64,000 nt of DNA from Aldehydirespirator sp965204875 (GTDB lineage Bacteria > Actinomycetota > Acidimicrobiia > Acidimicrobiales > Aldehydirespiratoraceae). The translations under genes and the position numbers were made by a program. Position 1 is the first letter of the stretch. Each line of letters starts with the position of its first letter. The notes under the pieces were generated by a model, which was not told where the DNA came from, ran no database searches, and saw nothing but the letters and a program-made list of their open reading frames with translations. Below are positions 8,076-17,240 of this stretch, piece by piece. Location of the stretch: assembly GCA_965204875.1 (NCBI GenBank), contig OZ242020.1, positions 1,984,001 through 2,048,000 on the forward strand, in the 5' to 3' direction.

Positions 8076-10516
8076 GAGTTTGAGGGTGCCCGGAAGGCGG
8101 TCAGGCGGAGGCCCCAGCAGTTGACGGTGTCATTGAGGCGGGTGGCGCAGGCATAGCCATATCCGGTTGTGAGGGCTTTGTATGTGCCGGCGGGTGGGGT
8201 GGCTTGGCCTCCAACGTCGTCGCCCCAGCAGGCGATGGTGTCGTTGCTGCGGATCGCGCATGCAAAGTTGGTTCCGGCAGCGACGGCTTTGTATGTGCCA
8301 GCGGGTGGGGTGGCTTGGCGTTTAGAGTTGCTGCCCCAGCAGGCGATGGTGTCGTCGGTCTTGATGGCACAACTATGCCAGCTTCCGGTAGAGAGGGCCT
8401 TGTATGTGCCGCCGGGCGGTGTTGCGCGGTTTGAGCTGTTGCTGCCCCAGCAGGCGAGGGTGTCGTCGGCCTTGATGGCACAAGTATGAGCGAAGCCGGC
8501 AGAAACGGCCTTGTAAGTGCCTGCGGGTGGAGTGCTCTCGCCTTGACCGGTGTAACCCCAGCAGGCCATGGTGTCGTCCATCTTGATGGCGCACGTGTGG
8601 AAGACTCCGCCGGAGATGGCTTTGTATGTGCCCGCAGGCGCCGCAGTTAGGTTTGTGTCAAAGTCGCTCCAGCAGGCGAGGGTGTCGTCGACTTTGATGG
8701 CGCACGTGTGGGTGCCCGCGGCGGTGACGGCCTTATATGTTCCCGCGGGCGGAGTTGTCTGGCCCCAAGCGGCGGTTCCCCAGCAGGCGATGGCACCGTT
8801 GCTGCGAACAGCACAGACATTGGCATTGCTGGTATAGTGTCCGGGAGACGCTGAAATATGCTTGATGGCATCTGAGGGCGGGTCTACCGTGTCCGCGCGG
8901 CCCCAACAGGCGATGGTGTCGTCGGTCTTGATCGCACATTTGAAGTGTTTTCCACCGGCGATGGCCTTGTATGTGCCCGCGGGTGCGGTCGTGTGACCCG
9001 ACATATTGAGGCCCCAGCAGGCGATGGTGTCGTCCATCTTGATGGCACAATCATAAGAGTGCTTGTAGTCGTTGCCGACGCCGAGGGACTTGTATGTGCC
9101 CGCGGGCGCGGAGGTTTGGCCCGTAACGTTGCGGCCCCAGCAGGCGATGGTGTCATCCGTCTTCTTGATAGCGCAAGTATGATCGTTGCCAGCGGCGACT
9201 GCTTTGTATGTGCCCTCGAGAGCGGTAACCGCGCCATCTCTGTTGCGGCCCCAGCAGGCCATGGTGTCGTCGGTCTTGATGGCACAATTGTGTGAGGATC
9301 CAATGGTGACGGCTTTGTATGTGCCGTCGGGCGGGGTGGCGCGGTTTGAGCTGTTGCGGCCCCAGCAGGCGATGGTGTCATCCGTCTTGATGGCACAACC
9401 ATGGGAGAATCCGGCAGCGACGGCTTTGTATGTGCCTGCGGGTGGGGTGGTTCTGCCGGAAGAGTTGCTGCCCCAGCAGGCGAGGGTGTCGTCGGCCTTG
9501 ATGGCACATGTGAAGCTGGTTCCGGCAGCGACGGCTTTGTATGTGCCCGCGGGCGCGTTGGCGGCTCCCCCAATGTTGTGCCAGCCCCAGCAGGTGAGAG
9601 TGTCGTCGTTCTTGATGGCGCAGGCGTGATCGGAGCCTGCCGATACAGCTTTGTATGTGCCCGCGGGCACTGGGTTGGGGAAGGTGCGGGGCACAGTGGT
9701 CGTCGTTGCGGTTGTGGTTGTGGTTGTGGGCGCTGTGGCTGTCGTTGTGGTTGTGGGCGCTGTCGCTGTTGGGACGTAGTAGACGGGTGTGGTGGTGTCT
9801 CTCGCATCGTCCCGGGTGGCGGCAACTGTGGTGGTGGTAGAGATCGTGGTTGTTGGAGTGGTCGCTGCTTTGGCCATGGTGAGCAGGGTGGCGGCTTGTG
9901 TTCGGGTGATTGTCTGGTTGGGGCAGTATGTGAGGCTGCCTTGCCGGCATCTTGTGGCGGTGAGTCCGAGGACTCTGGTGAGGGCGTGGATGCCGGCGGC
10001 GTGGGAGCTGCCCTTGATATCGGTGAATCCGCCGGGGGTGTCGGTGTAGCCGGCGGGGCCGCTGGCCGGGAGTTTGAAGGCGCGGACGAGGAGGGTGGCC
10101 ATCTGGCCGCGTGTGACCGGTTTGTCGGCGCAGAAGCTCAAGGGTTCGGTCTCGCAGCCGAGGGTGATGCCGAGTTCGGCGAGGCGTTCGACGTAGGGCG
10201 CCCACCATTGGCTTGCGTCGACGTCGGAGAAGCGGCTGGTGGTGATTGGTTTGGGCGCTTTGTCGTCGAGGGCGCGCACGAGCAGTACGGCGATCTGCCA
10301 GCGCAGCAGGGGCTGGTCGTCGCAGTCGGATCCGAGCGTGTCGCAGTCGATGCCCTCTAACAGGTCCGTTGTGCTAGGGGCGGTGGTACTGGTTTGGGCG
10401 CTGGCCGTGGTCGGCATCTGGGATGCCGCCAGCAGTGCCAGCACCGCCAGGGCTCGCAGCAGCAGTCGCCTGGGCTGCTGCGAGCGTGCCGACCCGGGCT
10501 GCGATGAGCCGCTCAC
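8072..10516 (-). CDS. Secreted SLH + 14-repeat RCC1-like propeller protein (paralogue 1)
   Basis: Signal peptide (RRLLLRALAVLALLAASQ, cleavage near SAQ), then three S-layer-homology-like modules (about 55-215, with LLRWQIAVLLVRAL, FSDVDASQWWAPYVERLAELG and PVTRGQMATLLVRA), a Thr-rich linker (about 218-285), then 14 repeats of about 35-40 residues of the form AGxxHxCAIKxDDTLxCWG. Two cysteines per repeat suggest disulphides. Fourteen repeats fit two seven-bladed RCC1/BLIP-II-type propellers. It is probably cell-surface anchored by SLH; ligand unknown. The body opens at GTG 10516, which has no Shine-Dalgarno; a well-placed AAAGGA serves ATG 10568 upstream, with a C14 run between them that leaves the two out of frame. 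Confidence 0.88.
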   Translation of the reverse strand: MSGSSQPGSARSQQPRRLLLRALAVLALLAASQMPTTASAQTSTTAPSTTDLLEGIDCDTLGSDCDDQPLLRWQIAVLLVRALDDKAPKPITTSRFSDVDASQWWAPYVERLAELGITLGCETEPLSFCADKPVTRGQMATLLVRAFKLPASGPAGYTDTPGGFTDIKGSSHAAGIHALTRVLGLTATRCRQGSLTYCPNQTITRTQAATLLTMAKAATTPTTTISTTTTVAATRDDARDTTTPVYYVPTATAPTTTTTATAPTTTTTTATTTTVPRTFPNPVPAGTYKAVSAGSDHACAIKNDDTLTCWGWHNIGGAANAPAGTYKAVAAGTSFTCAIKADDTLACWGSNSSGRTTPPAGTYKAVAAGFSHGCAIKTDDTIACWGRNSSNRATPPDGTYKAVTIGSSHNCAIKTDDTMACWGRNRDGAVTALEGTYKAVAAGNDHTCAIKKTDDTIACWGRNVTGQTSAPAGTYKSLGVGNDYKHSYDCAIKMDDTIACWGLNMSGHTTAPAGTYKAIAGGKHFKCAIKTDDTIACWGRADTVDPPSDAIKHISASPGHYTSNANVCAVRSNGAIACWGTAAWGQTTPPAGTYKAVTAAGTHTCAIKVDDTLACWSDFDTNLTAAPAGTYKAISGGVFHTCAIKMDDTMACWGYTGQGESTPPAGTYKAVSAGFAHTCAIKADDTLACWGSNSSNRATPPGGTYKALSTGSWHSCAIKTDDTIACWGSNSKRQATPPAGTYKAVAAGTNFACAIRSNDTIACWGDDVGGQATPPAGTYKALTTGYGYACATRLNDTVNCWGLRLTAFRAPSNS

Positions 10517-10523
10517 TGCCGCC

Positions 10524-10537
10524 GGGGGGGGGGGGGG
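10524..10537 (-). repeat. C14 homopolymer (coding strand) between start codon and gene body
   Basis: Fourteen G on the plus strand are C14 on the coding strand, inside the peptide read from ATG 10568 (MTATAPDMAST...). With 14 C the ATG frame bypasses the gene and runs to 10374 as an out-of-frame peptide. With 13 (or 16) C it fuses in frame to VSGSS. With 12 or 15 C it stops at a TGA overlapping the GTG at 10516. Confidence 0.9.
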
Positions 10538-10565
10538 TGGAAGCCATGTCAGGGGCGGTCGCGGT

Positions 10566-10580
10566 CATAGCACGTCCTTT
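10566..10580 (-). promoter_or_regulatory. Shine-Dalgarno and ATG of paralogue 1
   Basis: AAAGGA (complement of 10575-10580) lies six bases before ATG 10568. The stretch from here to the poly-C is identical to that of paralogue 2, whereas the GTG used by the open body frame has no ribosome-binding site. Confidence 0.75.
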
Positions 10581-10686
10581 GTGGGCAACTGGATCCGATG
10601 TCGGCAACCATAGCAGCCACACCGCGCACCGTCACACAGCACACCGCATAATCGCCGCGTCCTGCGCGCCCCAGTCGACGGTCGTG

Positions 10687-13146
10687 TCAGGAGTTTGAGG
10701 GTGCCCGGAAGGCGGTCAGGCGGAGGCCCCAGCAGTTGACGGTGTCATTGAGGCGGGTGGCGCATGCATAGCCATATCCGGTTGAGAGGGCTTTGTATGT
10801 GCCGGCGGGCGGGGTGGCTTGGCCTCCAATGTCGTCGCCCCAGCAGGCGATGGTGTCGTTGCTGCGGATGGCACAAGTAAAGTTGGTTCCGGCAGCGACG
10901 GCCTTGTATGTGCCGGCGGGTGGGGTGGCTTGGCGTTTGGAGTTGCTGCCCCAGCAGGCGATGGTGTCGTCCATCTTGATGGCGCAGCTATGGGAGCCTC
11001 CGGCGGAGAGGGCCTTGTATGTGCCGGCGGGCGAGGTGGTTCGGCCCGAGGCGTTCCAGCCCCAGCAGGCGATGGTGTCGTCGGCTTTGATGGCGCACGT
11101 GTGGTAGTTGCCGGCATCCATGGTCTTGTATGTGCCTGTGGGTGGGGTGCTTTCGCCATCATCATTGTAACCCCAGCAGGCGAGCGTGTCGTCGGTCTTC
11201 ATGGCGCACGTGTGCGTAACTCCCGAGGAGATGGCTTTGTATGTGCCCGCGGGTGCGGCAGTTAGACTTGTGTCCAGGTCGCCCCAGCAGGCGATGGTGT
11301 CGTCGGCTTTGATGGCGCATGTGAAGCCGCCGCCGGTGGCGACGGCCTTATATGAGCCCGCAGGCGTGTTGGTCTGGCCCCAAGCGGCGGTTCCCCAGCA
11401 GGCGATGGCACCGTTGCTGCGAACAGCACAAACATTGGCGTTGCTGGTAAAATTTCCGGCAGATGCTGACAGATGCTTGATGGTGCCGGAGGGCGGGTCC
11501 ACCGTGTCTGCGCGTCCCCAGCAGGCGATGGTGTCGTCGGTCTTGATCGCACATTTGAAGTGTTTTCCGCCGGAGATGGCTTTGTATGTGCCCGCGGGTG
11601 CAGTGGTGTGGCCCGACATATTTTGGCCCCAGCAGGCGATGGTCCCGTCGGTCTTGATAGCACAATCGTAGGAGTATTGAAAGTCGTTGCCGACGCCGAG
11701 GGCCTTGTATGTGCCCGCTGGCGCGGAGGTTTGGCCCGTAACGTTGCGGCCCCAGCAGGCGATGGTGTCATCGGTCTTCTTGATAGCACAACTATGGTCG
11801 TTGCCGGCGGCGACGACTTCGTATGTGCCGGCAGGAGGGGTAGATTGGCCGTCAGAGTTGCCTCCCCAGCAGGCGATGGTGTCATCGGTCTTGATGGCGC
11901 AATTGTGGGTGGCTCCAGTGGCGATGGCCTTGTATGTGCCCGCGGGCGGGGTGGCTTTGCTGGAAGTGTTGCTGCCCCAGCAGGCGATGGTGTCGTCGGT
12001 CTTGATGGCACAACTATGGGAGGATCCGGTTGAGACGGCTTTGTATGTGCCCGTGGGAGCGGTAGCGCTGCCGGAAGGGTTGTAGCCCCAGCAGGCGATG
12101 GTGTCGTCGGTCCTGATGGCACATGTGAAGCTGGTTGAGGCGGAGACGGCTTTGTATGTGCCCGCGGGCGCGTTGGCGGCTCCCCCAATGTTGTGCCAGC
12201 CCCAGCAGGTGAGAGTGTCGTCGTTCTTGATGGCGCAGGCGTGATCGGTGCCTGCCGATACAGCCTTGTATGTGCCCGCGGGCGCTGGGTTGGGGAAGGT
12301 GCGGGGCACCGTGGTTGTCGTTGTGGTTGTTGTTGGGGCAGTGGTTGTGGTTGGAGTTGTGACGGCTGGAACTGTGACGGCTGGAACATAGTAGGTGGGC
12401 GTGTCGGCCGCGGCTGGTGCGTCCTGGGTGGCGGCAACCGTGGTGGTAGTAGAGATCGTGGTTGTTGTGGTGGTGGTCGCCGTTGCTGCCGCGATGGTTC
12501 TGGTGAGCAGGGTGGCGGCTTGTGCTCGGGTGATTGTCTGGTTGGGGCAGTATGTGAGGCTGCCTTTGTCGCATTTTGTGGCGGTGAGTCCGAGGGCTTT
12601 GGTGAGGGCGTGGATGCTGGCGGCGTGGGAGCTGCCCTTGATGTCGGTGTAGCCGCCGGGGGTGTCGGTGTAGCCGCCGGGGCCGCTGGCCGGGAGTTTG
12701 AAGGCGCGGGTGAGGAGGGTGGCCATCTGGCCGCGTGTGACCGGTTTGTCGGCGCAGAAGCGCAGGGGTTCGGTTTCGCAGCCGAGGGTGATGCCGAGTT
12801 CGGCGAGGCGCTCCACGTAGGGTGCCCACCACTGGCTTGCGTCGATGTCGGAGAAGCGGCTGGTGGTGATGGGTTGGGGCGCTTTGCCGTCGAGGGCGCG
12901 CACGAGCAGCACGGCGATCTGCCAGCGCAGCAGCGGCTGGTCGTCGCAGTCGGATCCGGGCGTGTCGCAGTCGATGCCCTCGAAGAGGTCTGTTGTGCTA
13001 CGGGCGGGTGCGGGGGTGCCGGTTTGGGCGCTGACCGCGGCGGGCGCCTGGAGTGCTGCGAGCAGTGCCAGCAACGCCAGTGTTCGCAGCAGCAGCCGAC
13101 GCTGCGGCGAGCCTGCCCGCCGAGGTGGTTTCGATGAGCCGCTCAC
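10687..13146 (-). CDS. Secreted SLH + 14-repeat RCC1-like propeller protein (paralogue 2)
   Basis: An 819-residue tandem paralogue of the gene at 8072, with the same order: signal peptide (LLLRTLALLALLAALQ, cleavage near SAQ), three SLH-like modules, Thr-rich linker, and 14 CAIK...CWG repeats ending in the same SNS tail. Repeats 6 and 8 carry the same small insertions in both copies. The 3' ends (first ~200 bases from 10687 versus 8072) and 5' leaders are nearly identical while middle repeats differ, which suggests gene conversion. The body starts at GTG 13146, again without ribosome-binding site; AAAGGA and ATG 13193 lie upstream with C11 between. Confidence 0.88.
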   Translation of the reverse strand: MSGSSKPPRRAGSPQRRLLLRTLALLALLAALQAPAAVSAQTGTPAPARSTTDLFEGIDCDTPGSDCDDQPLLRWQIAVLLVRALDGKAPQPITTSRFSDIDASQWWAPYVERLAELGITLGCETEPLRFCADKPVTRGQMATLLTRAFKLPASGPGGYTDTPGGYTDIKGSSHAASIHALTKALGLTATKCDKGSLTYCPNQTITRAQAATLLTRTIAAATATTTTTTTISTTTTVAATQDAPAAADTPTYYVPAVTVPAVTTPTTTTAPTTTTTTTTVPRTFPNPAPAGTYKAVSAGTDHACAIKNDDTLTCWGWHNIGGAANAPAGTYKAVSASTSFTCAIRTDDTIACWGYNPSGSATAPTGTYKAVSTGSSHSCAIKTDDTIACWGSNTSSKATPPAGTYKAIATGATHNCAIKTDDTIACWGGNSDGQSTPPAGTYEVVAAGNDHSCAIKKTDDTIACWGRNVTGQTSAPAGTYKALGVGNDFQYSYDCAIKTDGTIACWGQNMSGHTTAPAGTYKAISGGKHFKCAIKTDDTIACWGRADTVDPPSGTIKHLSASAGNFTSNANVCAVRSNGAIACWGTAAWGQTNTPAGSYKAVATGGGFTCAIKADDTIACWGDLDTSLTAAPAGTYKAISSGVTHTCAMKTDDTLACWGYNDDGESTPPTGTYKTMDAGNYHTCAIKADDTIACWGWNASGRTTSPAGTYKALSAGGSHSCAIKMDDTIACWGSNSKRQATPPAGTYKAVAAGTNFTCAIRSNDTIACWGDDIGGQATPPAGTYKALSTGYGYACATRLNDTVNCWGLRLTAFRAPSNS

Positions 13147-13151
13147 GGCGC

Positions 13152-13162
13152 GGGGGGGGGGG
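13152..13162 (-). repeat. C11 homopolymer (coding strand) between start codon and gene body
   Basis: Eleven G on the plus strand. Read from ATG 13193 with 11 C, the peptide ends at a TGA that overlaps the GTG at 13146 (GTGA), so restart is possible. With 12 (or 9) C it reads in frame into VSGSS. With 10 or 13 C it enters a long wrong frame. These are the same three outcomes as in paralogue 1, in a different current phase. Confidence 0.9.
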
Positions 13163-13190
13163 TGGAAGCCATGTCAGGGGCGGTCGCGGT

Positions 13191-13205
13191 CATAGCACGT
13201 CCTTT
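13191..13205 (-). promoter_or_regulatory. Shine-Dalgarno and ATG of paralogue 2
   Basis: AAAGGA (complement of 13200-13205) is six bases before ATG 13193, as in paralogue 1. Upstream lies a 15-bp direct repeat CACACCGCGCACCGC x2 (about 13250-13279, plus strand). Confidence 0.75.
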
Positions 13206-13356
13206 GTGGGCAACTGGATCCGATGTCGGCAAACATAGCAGCGCAAGCCACACCGCGCACCGCCACACCGCGCACCGCCCAAATCGCCACGACGCGGCGG
13301 CAGACACCGGCGACCCACCCGCGACACGTGCACACGACCCTGCGCGAACCGGCGGT

Positions 13357-14646
13357 TCAGGACGGCTCCAGATGGGCCGTGGCGCCGCGTCCGAGCACTC
13401 GCAGGAAGGCGCCGGCCCGGGGCTTCGGGTAGAAGAAGCTCGACTTGGGCGGCATCTTGGAGCCCTCGTCGGCCACGGCGAGCAGCTCGTCCACCGACAG
13501 CGGGTACATCACGAAGCCGACCCGGCCCGCGGCGTCACAGCGACTGACCAGCCCATCGGGTCCGGCTGTGTCGGGCAGGTACTCCACGGTGCCGCCGGCG
13601 GCGAGCTCGTCGGCGCCCAGCACGGGATCAAGCACCCGCCTGCGCAAGCGGTCCACGTCCAGGCAGCGTAGGGCGCCCTGTTCGTGTGGCTGGGGGGGCA
13701 GCGTCAGCCGGTGCCAGGTTCCAGCGCAGTACACGCCCATCTCGCCGGATCGCTCCGGTCGGGCTTGCTCGGCGCTCGGCACGGCTCGTAACCCGCCGCC
13801 CAGGTCGCGCGCACAGGATTCGAGGGCCGCGAGGCAATCGCTCGGGCCGCTGTGGCGCAGGTCGATGGCGATGCGGTGGTAGGCCTCGACATGCAGCTGG
13901 CTGTGGGGGAACACGGCGGCAAGGGTCCGTGCCAGCGTCGGGTTGCCGGGATCGCGGGACTGCGCCCGCTGCGCGGCGGCCGAGCGATGGTGCCCGTCGG
14001 TCACGTACAGCACCTGGTCGGCCACAGCCGCCAGCAGGCCGCCGGTCGCCTCCGCGGGCACCGTCCAGATCTGGTGACGCACCAGGTGGGAGCCGAACTC
14101 CAGCTGCGCCGCGGCGGCGCCGGCGATCTCGTCCAGCAGCCCTGGGAACCGCGAGTCCGCCGAGGCTCGCACGGCCAGTGCCACCGGGCTGGACGTGGCG
14201 CCGACCCCCAGCAGGTGCTCGCTGAGCAGCGCGGTGCGCTCCTCTCGCACGTTCTCGTGGACACGGATGCGACCGTCACTGAAGCCGCGGACAGCGACCG
14301 TGCCGATCATCGCGGTCTGGCGGCCCCGTGCGTGCGTGAGCCGGTACAGGTACAGCGAGGGGCGACCGGTGGGGGCGAACGCCTCGGCGTCCAGCAGGCG
14401 GGTGAAGGCGGCCGCACCCTGACGGACGAGGCGGTCGATCGACAGGTCCTCGTCGTCGAGGAGATCCTCGCTGCTGCGGGTGACGTTGACGTAGCTGTAG
14501 GGGTTCTCCCTGGAGATCGAGCGCCGCTGCCCGGGCGTCAGGTTGTCGTAGGCACGGCTGATCACGCGGTCGGCCCACTGAGGCTTGACCAGCCAGCCCG
14601 CGAACGGCGCCAGCAACGGCTCCTCAGGCATCAGCGGCGCTGGCAT
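13357..14646 (-). CDS. DUF1015 family protein, next to serA
   Basis: A 429-residue cytoplasmic protein of the DUF1015 family. LLAPFAGWLV near the start, ISRAYDNLTPGQRR, NPYSYVNVTRSSEDL, RGRQTAMIG and VLYVTDGHHRSAAAQRAQ are typical; the DGHHR loop resembles that of ParB-like kinases. The C-terminus SSFFYPKPRAGAFLRVL is also conserved. The family is often found beside D-3-phosphoglycerate dehydrogenase, as here (123 bp downstream of serA, same strand), so a role in serine metabolism is likely by context. The biochemical activity is not known to me. Confidence 0.85.
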   Translation of the reverse strand: MPAPLMPEEPLLAPFAGWLVKPQWADRVISRAYDNLTPGQRRSISRENPYSYVNVTRSSEDLLDDEDLSIDRLVRQGAAAFTRLLDAEAFAPTGRPSLYLYRLTHARGRQTAMIGTVAVRGFSDGRIRVHENVREERTALLSEHLLGVGATSSPVALAVRASADSRFPGLLDEIAGAAAAQLEFGSHLVRHQIWTVPAEATGGLLAAVADQVLYVTDGHHRSAAAQRAQSRDPGNPTLARTLAAVFPHSQLHVEAYHRIAIDLRHSGPSDCLAALESCARDLGGGLRAVPSAEQARPERSGEMGVYCAGTWHRLTLPPQPHEQGALRCLDVDRLRRRVLDPVLGADELAAGGTVEYLPDTAGPDGLVSRCDAAGRVGFVMYPLSVDELLAVADEGSKMPPKSSFFYPKPRAGAFLRVLGRGATAHLEPS

Positions 14647-14769
14647 CGGCTGTGAGGGGTGGCGTCGGTGGCGGTGGCGTCGCCTGTGCGGATCCGTGCT
14701 CAGGGGTGTTGAGGGCGTTGGCTGGGTGGCAGCGCGCGGGCGGCGGTGTGTTGGCGGGATGGGTGGAGG

Positions 14770-15972
14770 TCATGGTTTGAAGACTGTGACTCCGATGATG
14801 TCGGGCAGTGAGCGGATGCCGTCGAGCAGTCCCTCGTCGACGGCTCCCGAGACCTCGATGGTGGCGGCCGCCGCCTGTGAGCCTGCGAAGATCCGGTTGC
14901 TCATGTTGGCGACGTTGATGTCGCGCCTGCGCAGCTCTTGGAGGACCGAGGCCAGCGCGCCCACCCGGTCGTAGTGACGCACGCTGAGCGTAGCGGTCTT
15001 GTGGGGAGCGCTCTCTAAGTTGACGCAGTTGATCACGCTGCCGCTGCGGTATTGCTCGATCACCTCGACGGCGCCCTCGGCCACCGCCTGTTGGGCCTGC
15101 TGGGTGGACGCCCCGATGTGGTGGGTGACGGTGACCTTGGCGTGACGTGCCAGAGCGCAGTCGAGCGCACCCGTGGCCGCCGGCGGCTCGTCTGCCAGCA
15201 CATCGAGGCCGGCTCTCAGGTTGGTGGAGTCGAGGGCCGCGAGCAGCGCGGCCTCGTCGACCACCTCGCCGCGTGAGGTGTTGATCAGCACGGCGTCGTG
15301 CTTCATCGCGGCCAGGAACCGTGAATCGACCAGCCCCGCCGTGTGCGGCCCGCCGGGCACGTGGACCGAGACGACGTCGCCGGCGGCCAGCACATCATCG
15401 AGCGAGGGCAGCGTGGTGACGCCGATCTCGTCCATCCGCCGCAGCACGCTGGGGGGTCGCGGCTTGCCAGTGGCAACCACCCGCATGCCGCAGGCCGCGG
15501 CTCGCTGCGCGACCTCCAAGCCAATGGCGCCCATGCCGACGATGCCCAGGGTAGTGCCGTACAGGCCCCGCGCCTTGCTGTAGGCGCGCTTGTTCCAGAT
15601 GCCCGAGCGCAGGTCCGCGGTGCCCGAGGCGATGTGGCGGTCGGTGGCGAGCATCAGCCCCATCGTCAGCTCGGCCACAGCGACGGCGTTGCGTCCCGGC
15701 ACGTTGCACACAAAGACTCCCAGCTCGGCGGCTCGCCGGCAGTCGACGGTGTTGGTGCCGCTGCCCGCCCGCACCACCAGGCCGAGCTCGCGGCCGGCCT
15801 CGATGGTTCGGGCCGTGACCCTGGTGCTGCGAACCACCAGCACGTCGATGCCCTCGACATGGCCGGGCAGCTCCGCCGCGGTGAGGGACGGCTCGACCAC
15901 GCACACGTCGCCGCCGGCGCGGAGCCGCTCGATGGCGGCGCCGGACAGGCCATCGGCGAAGAGGATCCTCAT
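14770..15972 (-). CDS. serA: D-3-phosphoglycerate dehydrogenase with ACT domain
   Basis: Oxidises 3-phosphoglycerate to 3-phosphohydroxypyruvate with NAD+, the first step of serine synthesis. At 400 residues it is the short form with one C-terminal ACT domain (about 325-400, SVRHYDRVGALASVLQEL). Seen are LVVRSTRVT, AGSGTNTVD, the NAD-binding LGIVGMGAIGLEVA, INTSRGEVVDEAAL with the catalytic Arg and Glu region, and the catalytic His in THHIGAST. The start at 15972 (MRILFADGLSG) was chosen over an upstream ATG at 15993. The ACT domain suggests amino-acid feedback control. It feeds serine to glyA. Confidence 0.94.
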   Translation of the reverse strand: MRILFADGLSGAAIERLRAGGDVCVVEPSLTAAELPGHVEGIDVLVVRSTRVTARTIEAGRELGLVVRAGSGTNTVDCRRAAELGVFVCNVPGRNAVAVAELTMGLMLATDRHIASGTADLRSGIWNKRAYSKARGLYGTTLGIVGMGAIGLEVAQRAAACGMRVVATGKPRPPSVLRRMDEIGVTTLPSLDDVLAAGDVVSVHVPGGPHTAGLVDSRFLAAMKHDAVLINTSRGEVVDEAALLAALDSTNLRAGLDVLADEPPAATGALDCALARHAKVTVTHHIGASTQQAQQAVAEGAVEVIEQYRSGSVINCVNLESAPHKTATLSVRHYDRVGALASVLQELRRRDINVANMSNRIFAGSQAAAATIEVSGAVDEGLLDGIRSLPDIIGVTVFKP

Positions 15973-16261
15973 GCTCGGGCCACCTCTGAGCAAGCGTGAT
16001 GTTCGGAGCTAGTCGGGAACCACCCTTCGCAGACAGTCCCGCATGACGGACCGCTCATCGTAGGTCGCAAGCGCCGACCCCTGCTCAACCGCGGCCGCAA
16101 GAAACCACAATCTTGCATCTCCGGCCAACAACGCCCGAGTAGCAGGCTGCGCCCGTGCCTGCACAGCGTGGTGGGCGAACAAGTGCCGGCACCCTCGGAC
16201 GCTGACGACCGCTCCGTGCCGGCTTCCGCGCGGTGCCGGCCGAGCGCGTAGCCTCGACCGC

Positions 16262-17191
16262 GTGGCCGGCAGCGACCAAGCCAGCGATCAAGCGGGGGAT
16301 CAAGCCGTGGCGGGTAACTTCGAGCGCACCGCGGGCGGGGCGGTGCTCATGGACGGCAACCGCCTGCGGGACGAGATCGTCGCCGACCTGAACGCGCGGA
16401 TCACCCGGGCGGGCAGGCCCGGCGTGTGCTTGGCCACGGTGCTGGTCGGAGATGACCGGCCGAGCCGCATCTATGTGCGCAACAAGCAGCGCAAGGCGGC
16501 TGAGGCCGCCATGGAGTCCCGGCATGTGGAACTGGGCGGCGACGCGACCCAGGCGGAGGTGGAGGGCACCGTGCGCGAGCTCGCCGGCGATCCCGGCGTT
16601 CACGGGATCCTCGTGCAGTTGCCGCTGCCGGAGGGTTTGGACGCTGATCCGGTGCTCGAGGGGATCCCCCCGCTCAAGGACGTCGACGGGTTGACGCCGG
16701 CCTCGATGGGGCGCCTGGTGCGAGGCGGGCGCGGGCACGTCCCCTGCACGCCGCTGGGCGTGATGCGCCTGCTGGAGCGTTACGGCGTGGCGACCGACCG
16801 CAGGCGGGCCGTGGTGATCGGTCGCTCCACCCTCGTGGGGCTGCCGCAGGTTCTGCTGCTCGCGCGCAAGGGCACCGATGCCACCCCGACCCTGGCTCAC
16901 AGCCGTACCGCTGATCTGGCGGCTCTGTGCCGCACCGCCGACATCATCGTGGCGGCAGCGGGCATGGCCGGATTGGTGACGGCTGACTTCGTGCGTCCGG
17001 GCGCGGCGGTGGTCGACGTCGGGATCTCCCGCACGGCTGAGGGCATCGTGGGCGATGTGGACTTCGCAGCCGTTCAGGAGGTGGCCGGTGCGATCACGCC
17101 CATGCCGGGCGGCACCGGCCCGATGACCATCGCCTGCCTGCTTCAGAACACACTGTCCGCGGCCCGGATGCAGCACGCCTTCGGCGCATAG
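16262..17191 (+). CDS. folD: Bifunctional methylene-THF dehydrogenase/methenyl-THF cyclohydrolase
   Basis: Interconverts 5,10-methylene-, 5,10-methenyl- and 10-formyl-THF with NADP. The catalytic Tyr-Lys pair is Y71 and K75 in YVRNKQRKA. GILVQLPLPEGLD, KDVDGLTPASMG, VVIGRSTLVGLPQ and PMPGGTGPMTIACLLQNT are the family motifs. GTG 16262 adds about 28 residues with an imperfect SDQASDQAGDQA repeat before the conserved core; a later start (GTG 16307) is possible. It sits between fhs/metF-type genes and glyA in pathway terms. Confidence 0.95.
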   Translation: MAGSDQASDQAGDQAVAGNFERTAGGAVLMDGNRLRDEIVADLNARITRAGRPGVCLATVLVGDDRPSRIYVRNKQRKAAEAAMESRHVELGGDATQAEVEGTVRELAGDPGVHGILVQLPLPEGLDADPVLEGIPPLKDVDGLTPASMGRLVRGGRGHVPCTPLGVMRLLERYGVATDRRRAVVIGRSTLVGLPQVLLLARKGTDATPTLAHSRTADLAALCRTADIIVAAAGMAGLVTADFVRPGAAVVDVGISRTAEGIVGDVDFAAVQEVAGAITPMPGGTGPMTIACLLQNTLSAARMQHAFGA

Positions 17192-17240
17192 CGGGGGTGA
17201 TCGGACCTGCCGCAGGCCGTGGCGGGTTCCTGGGAGTGCC

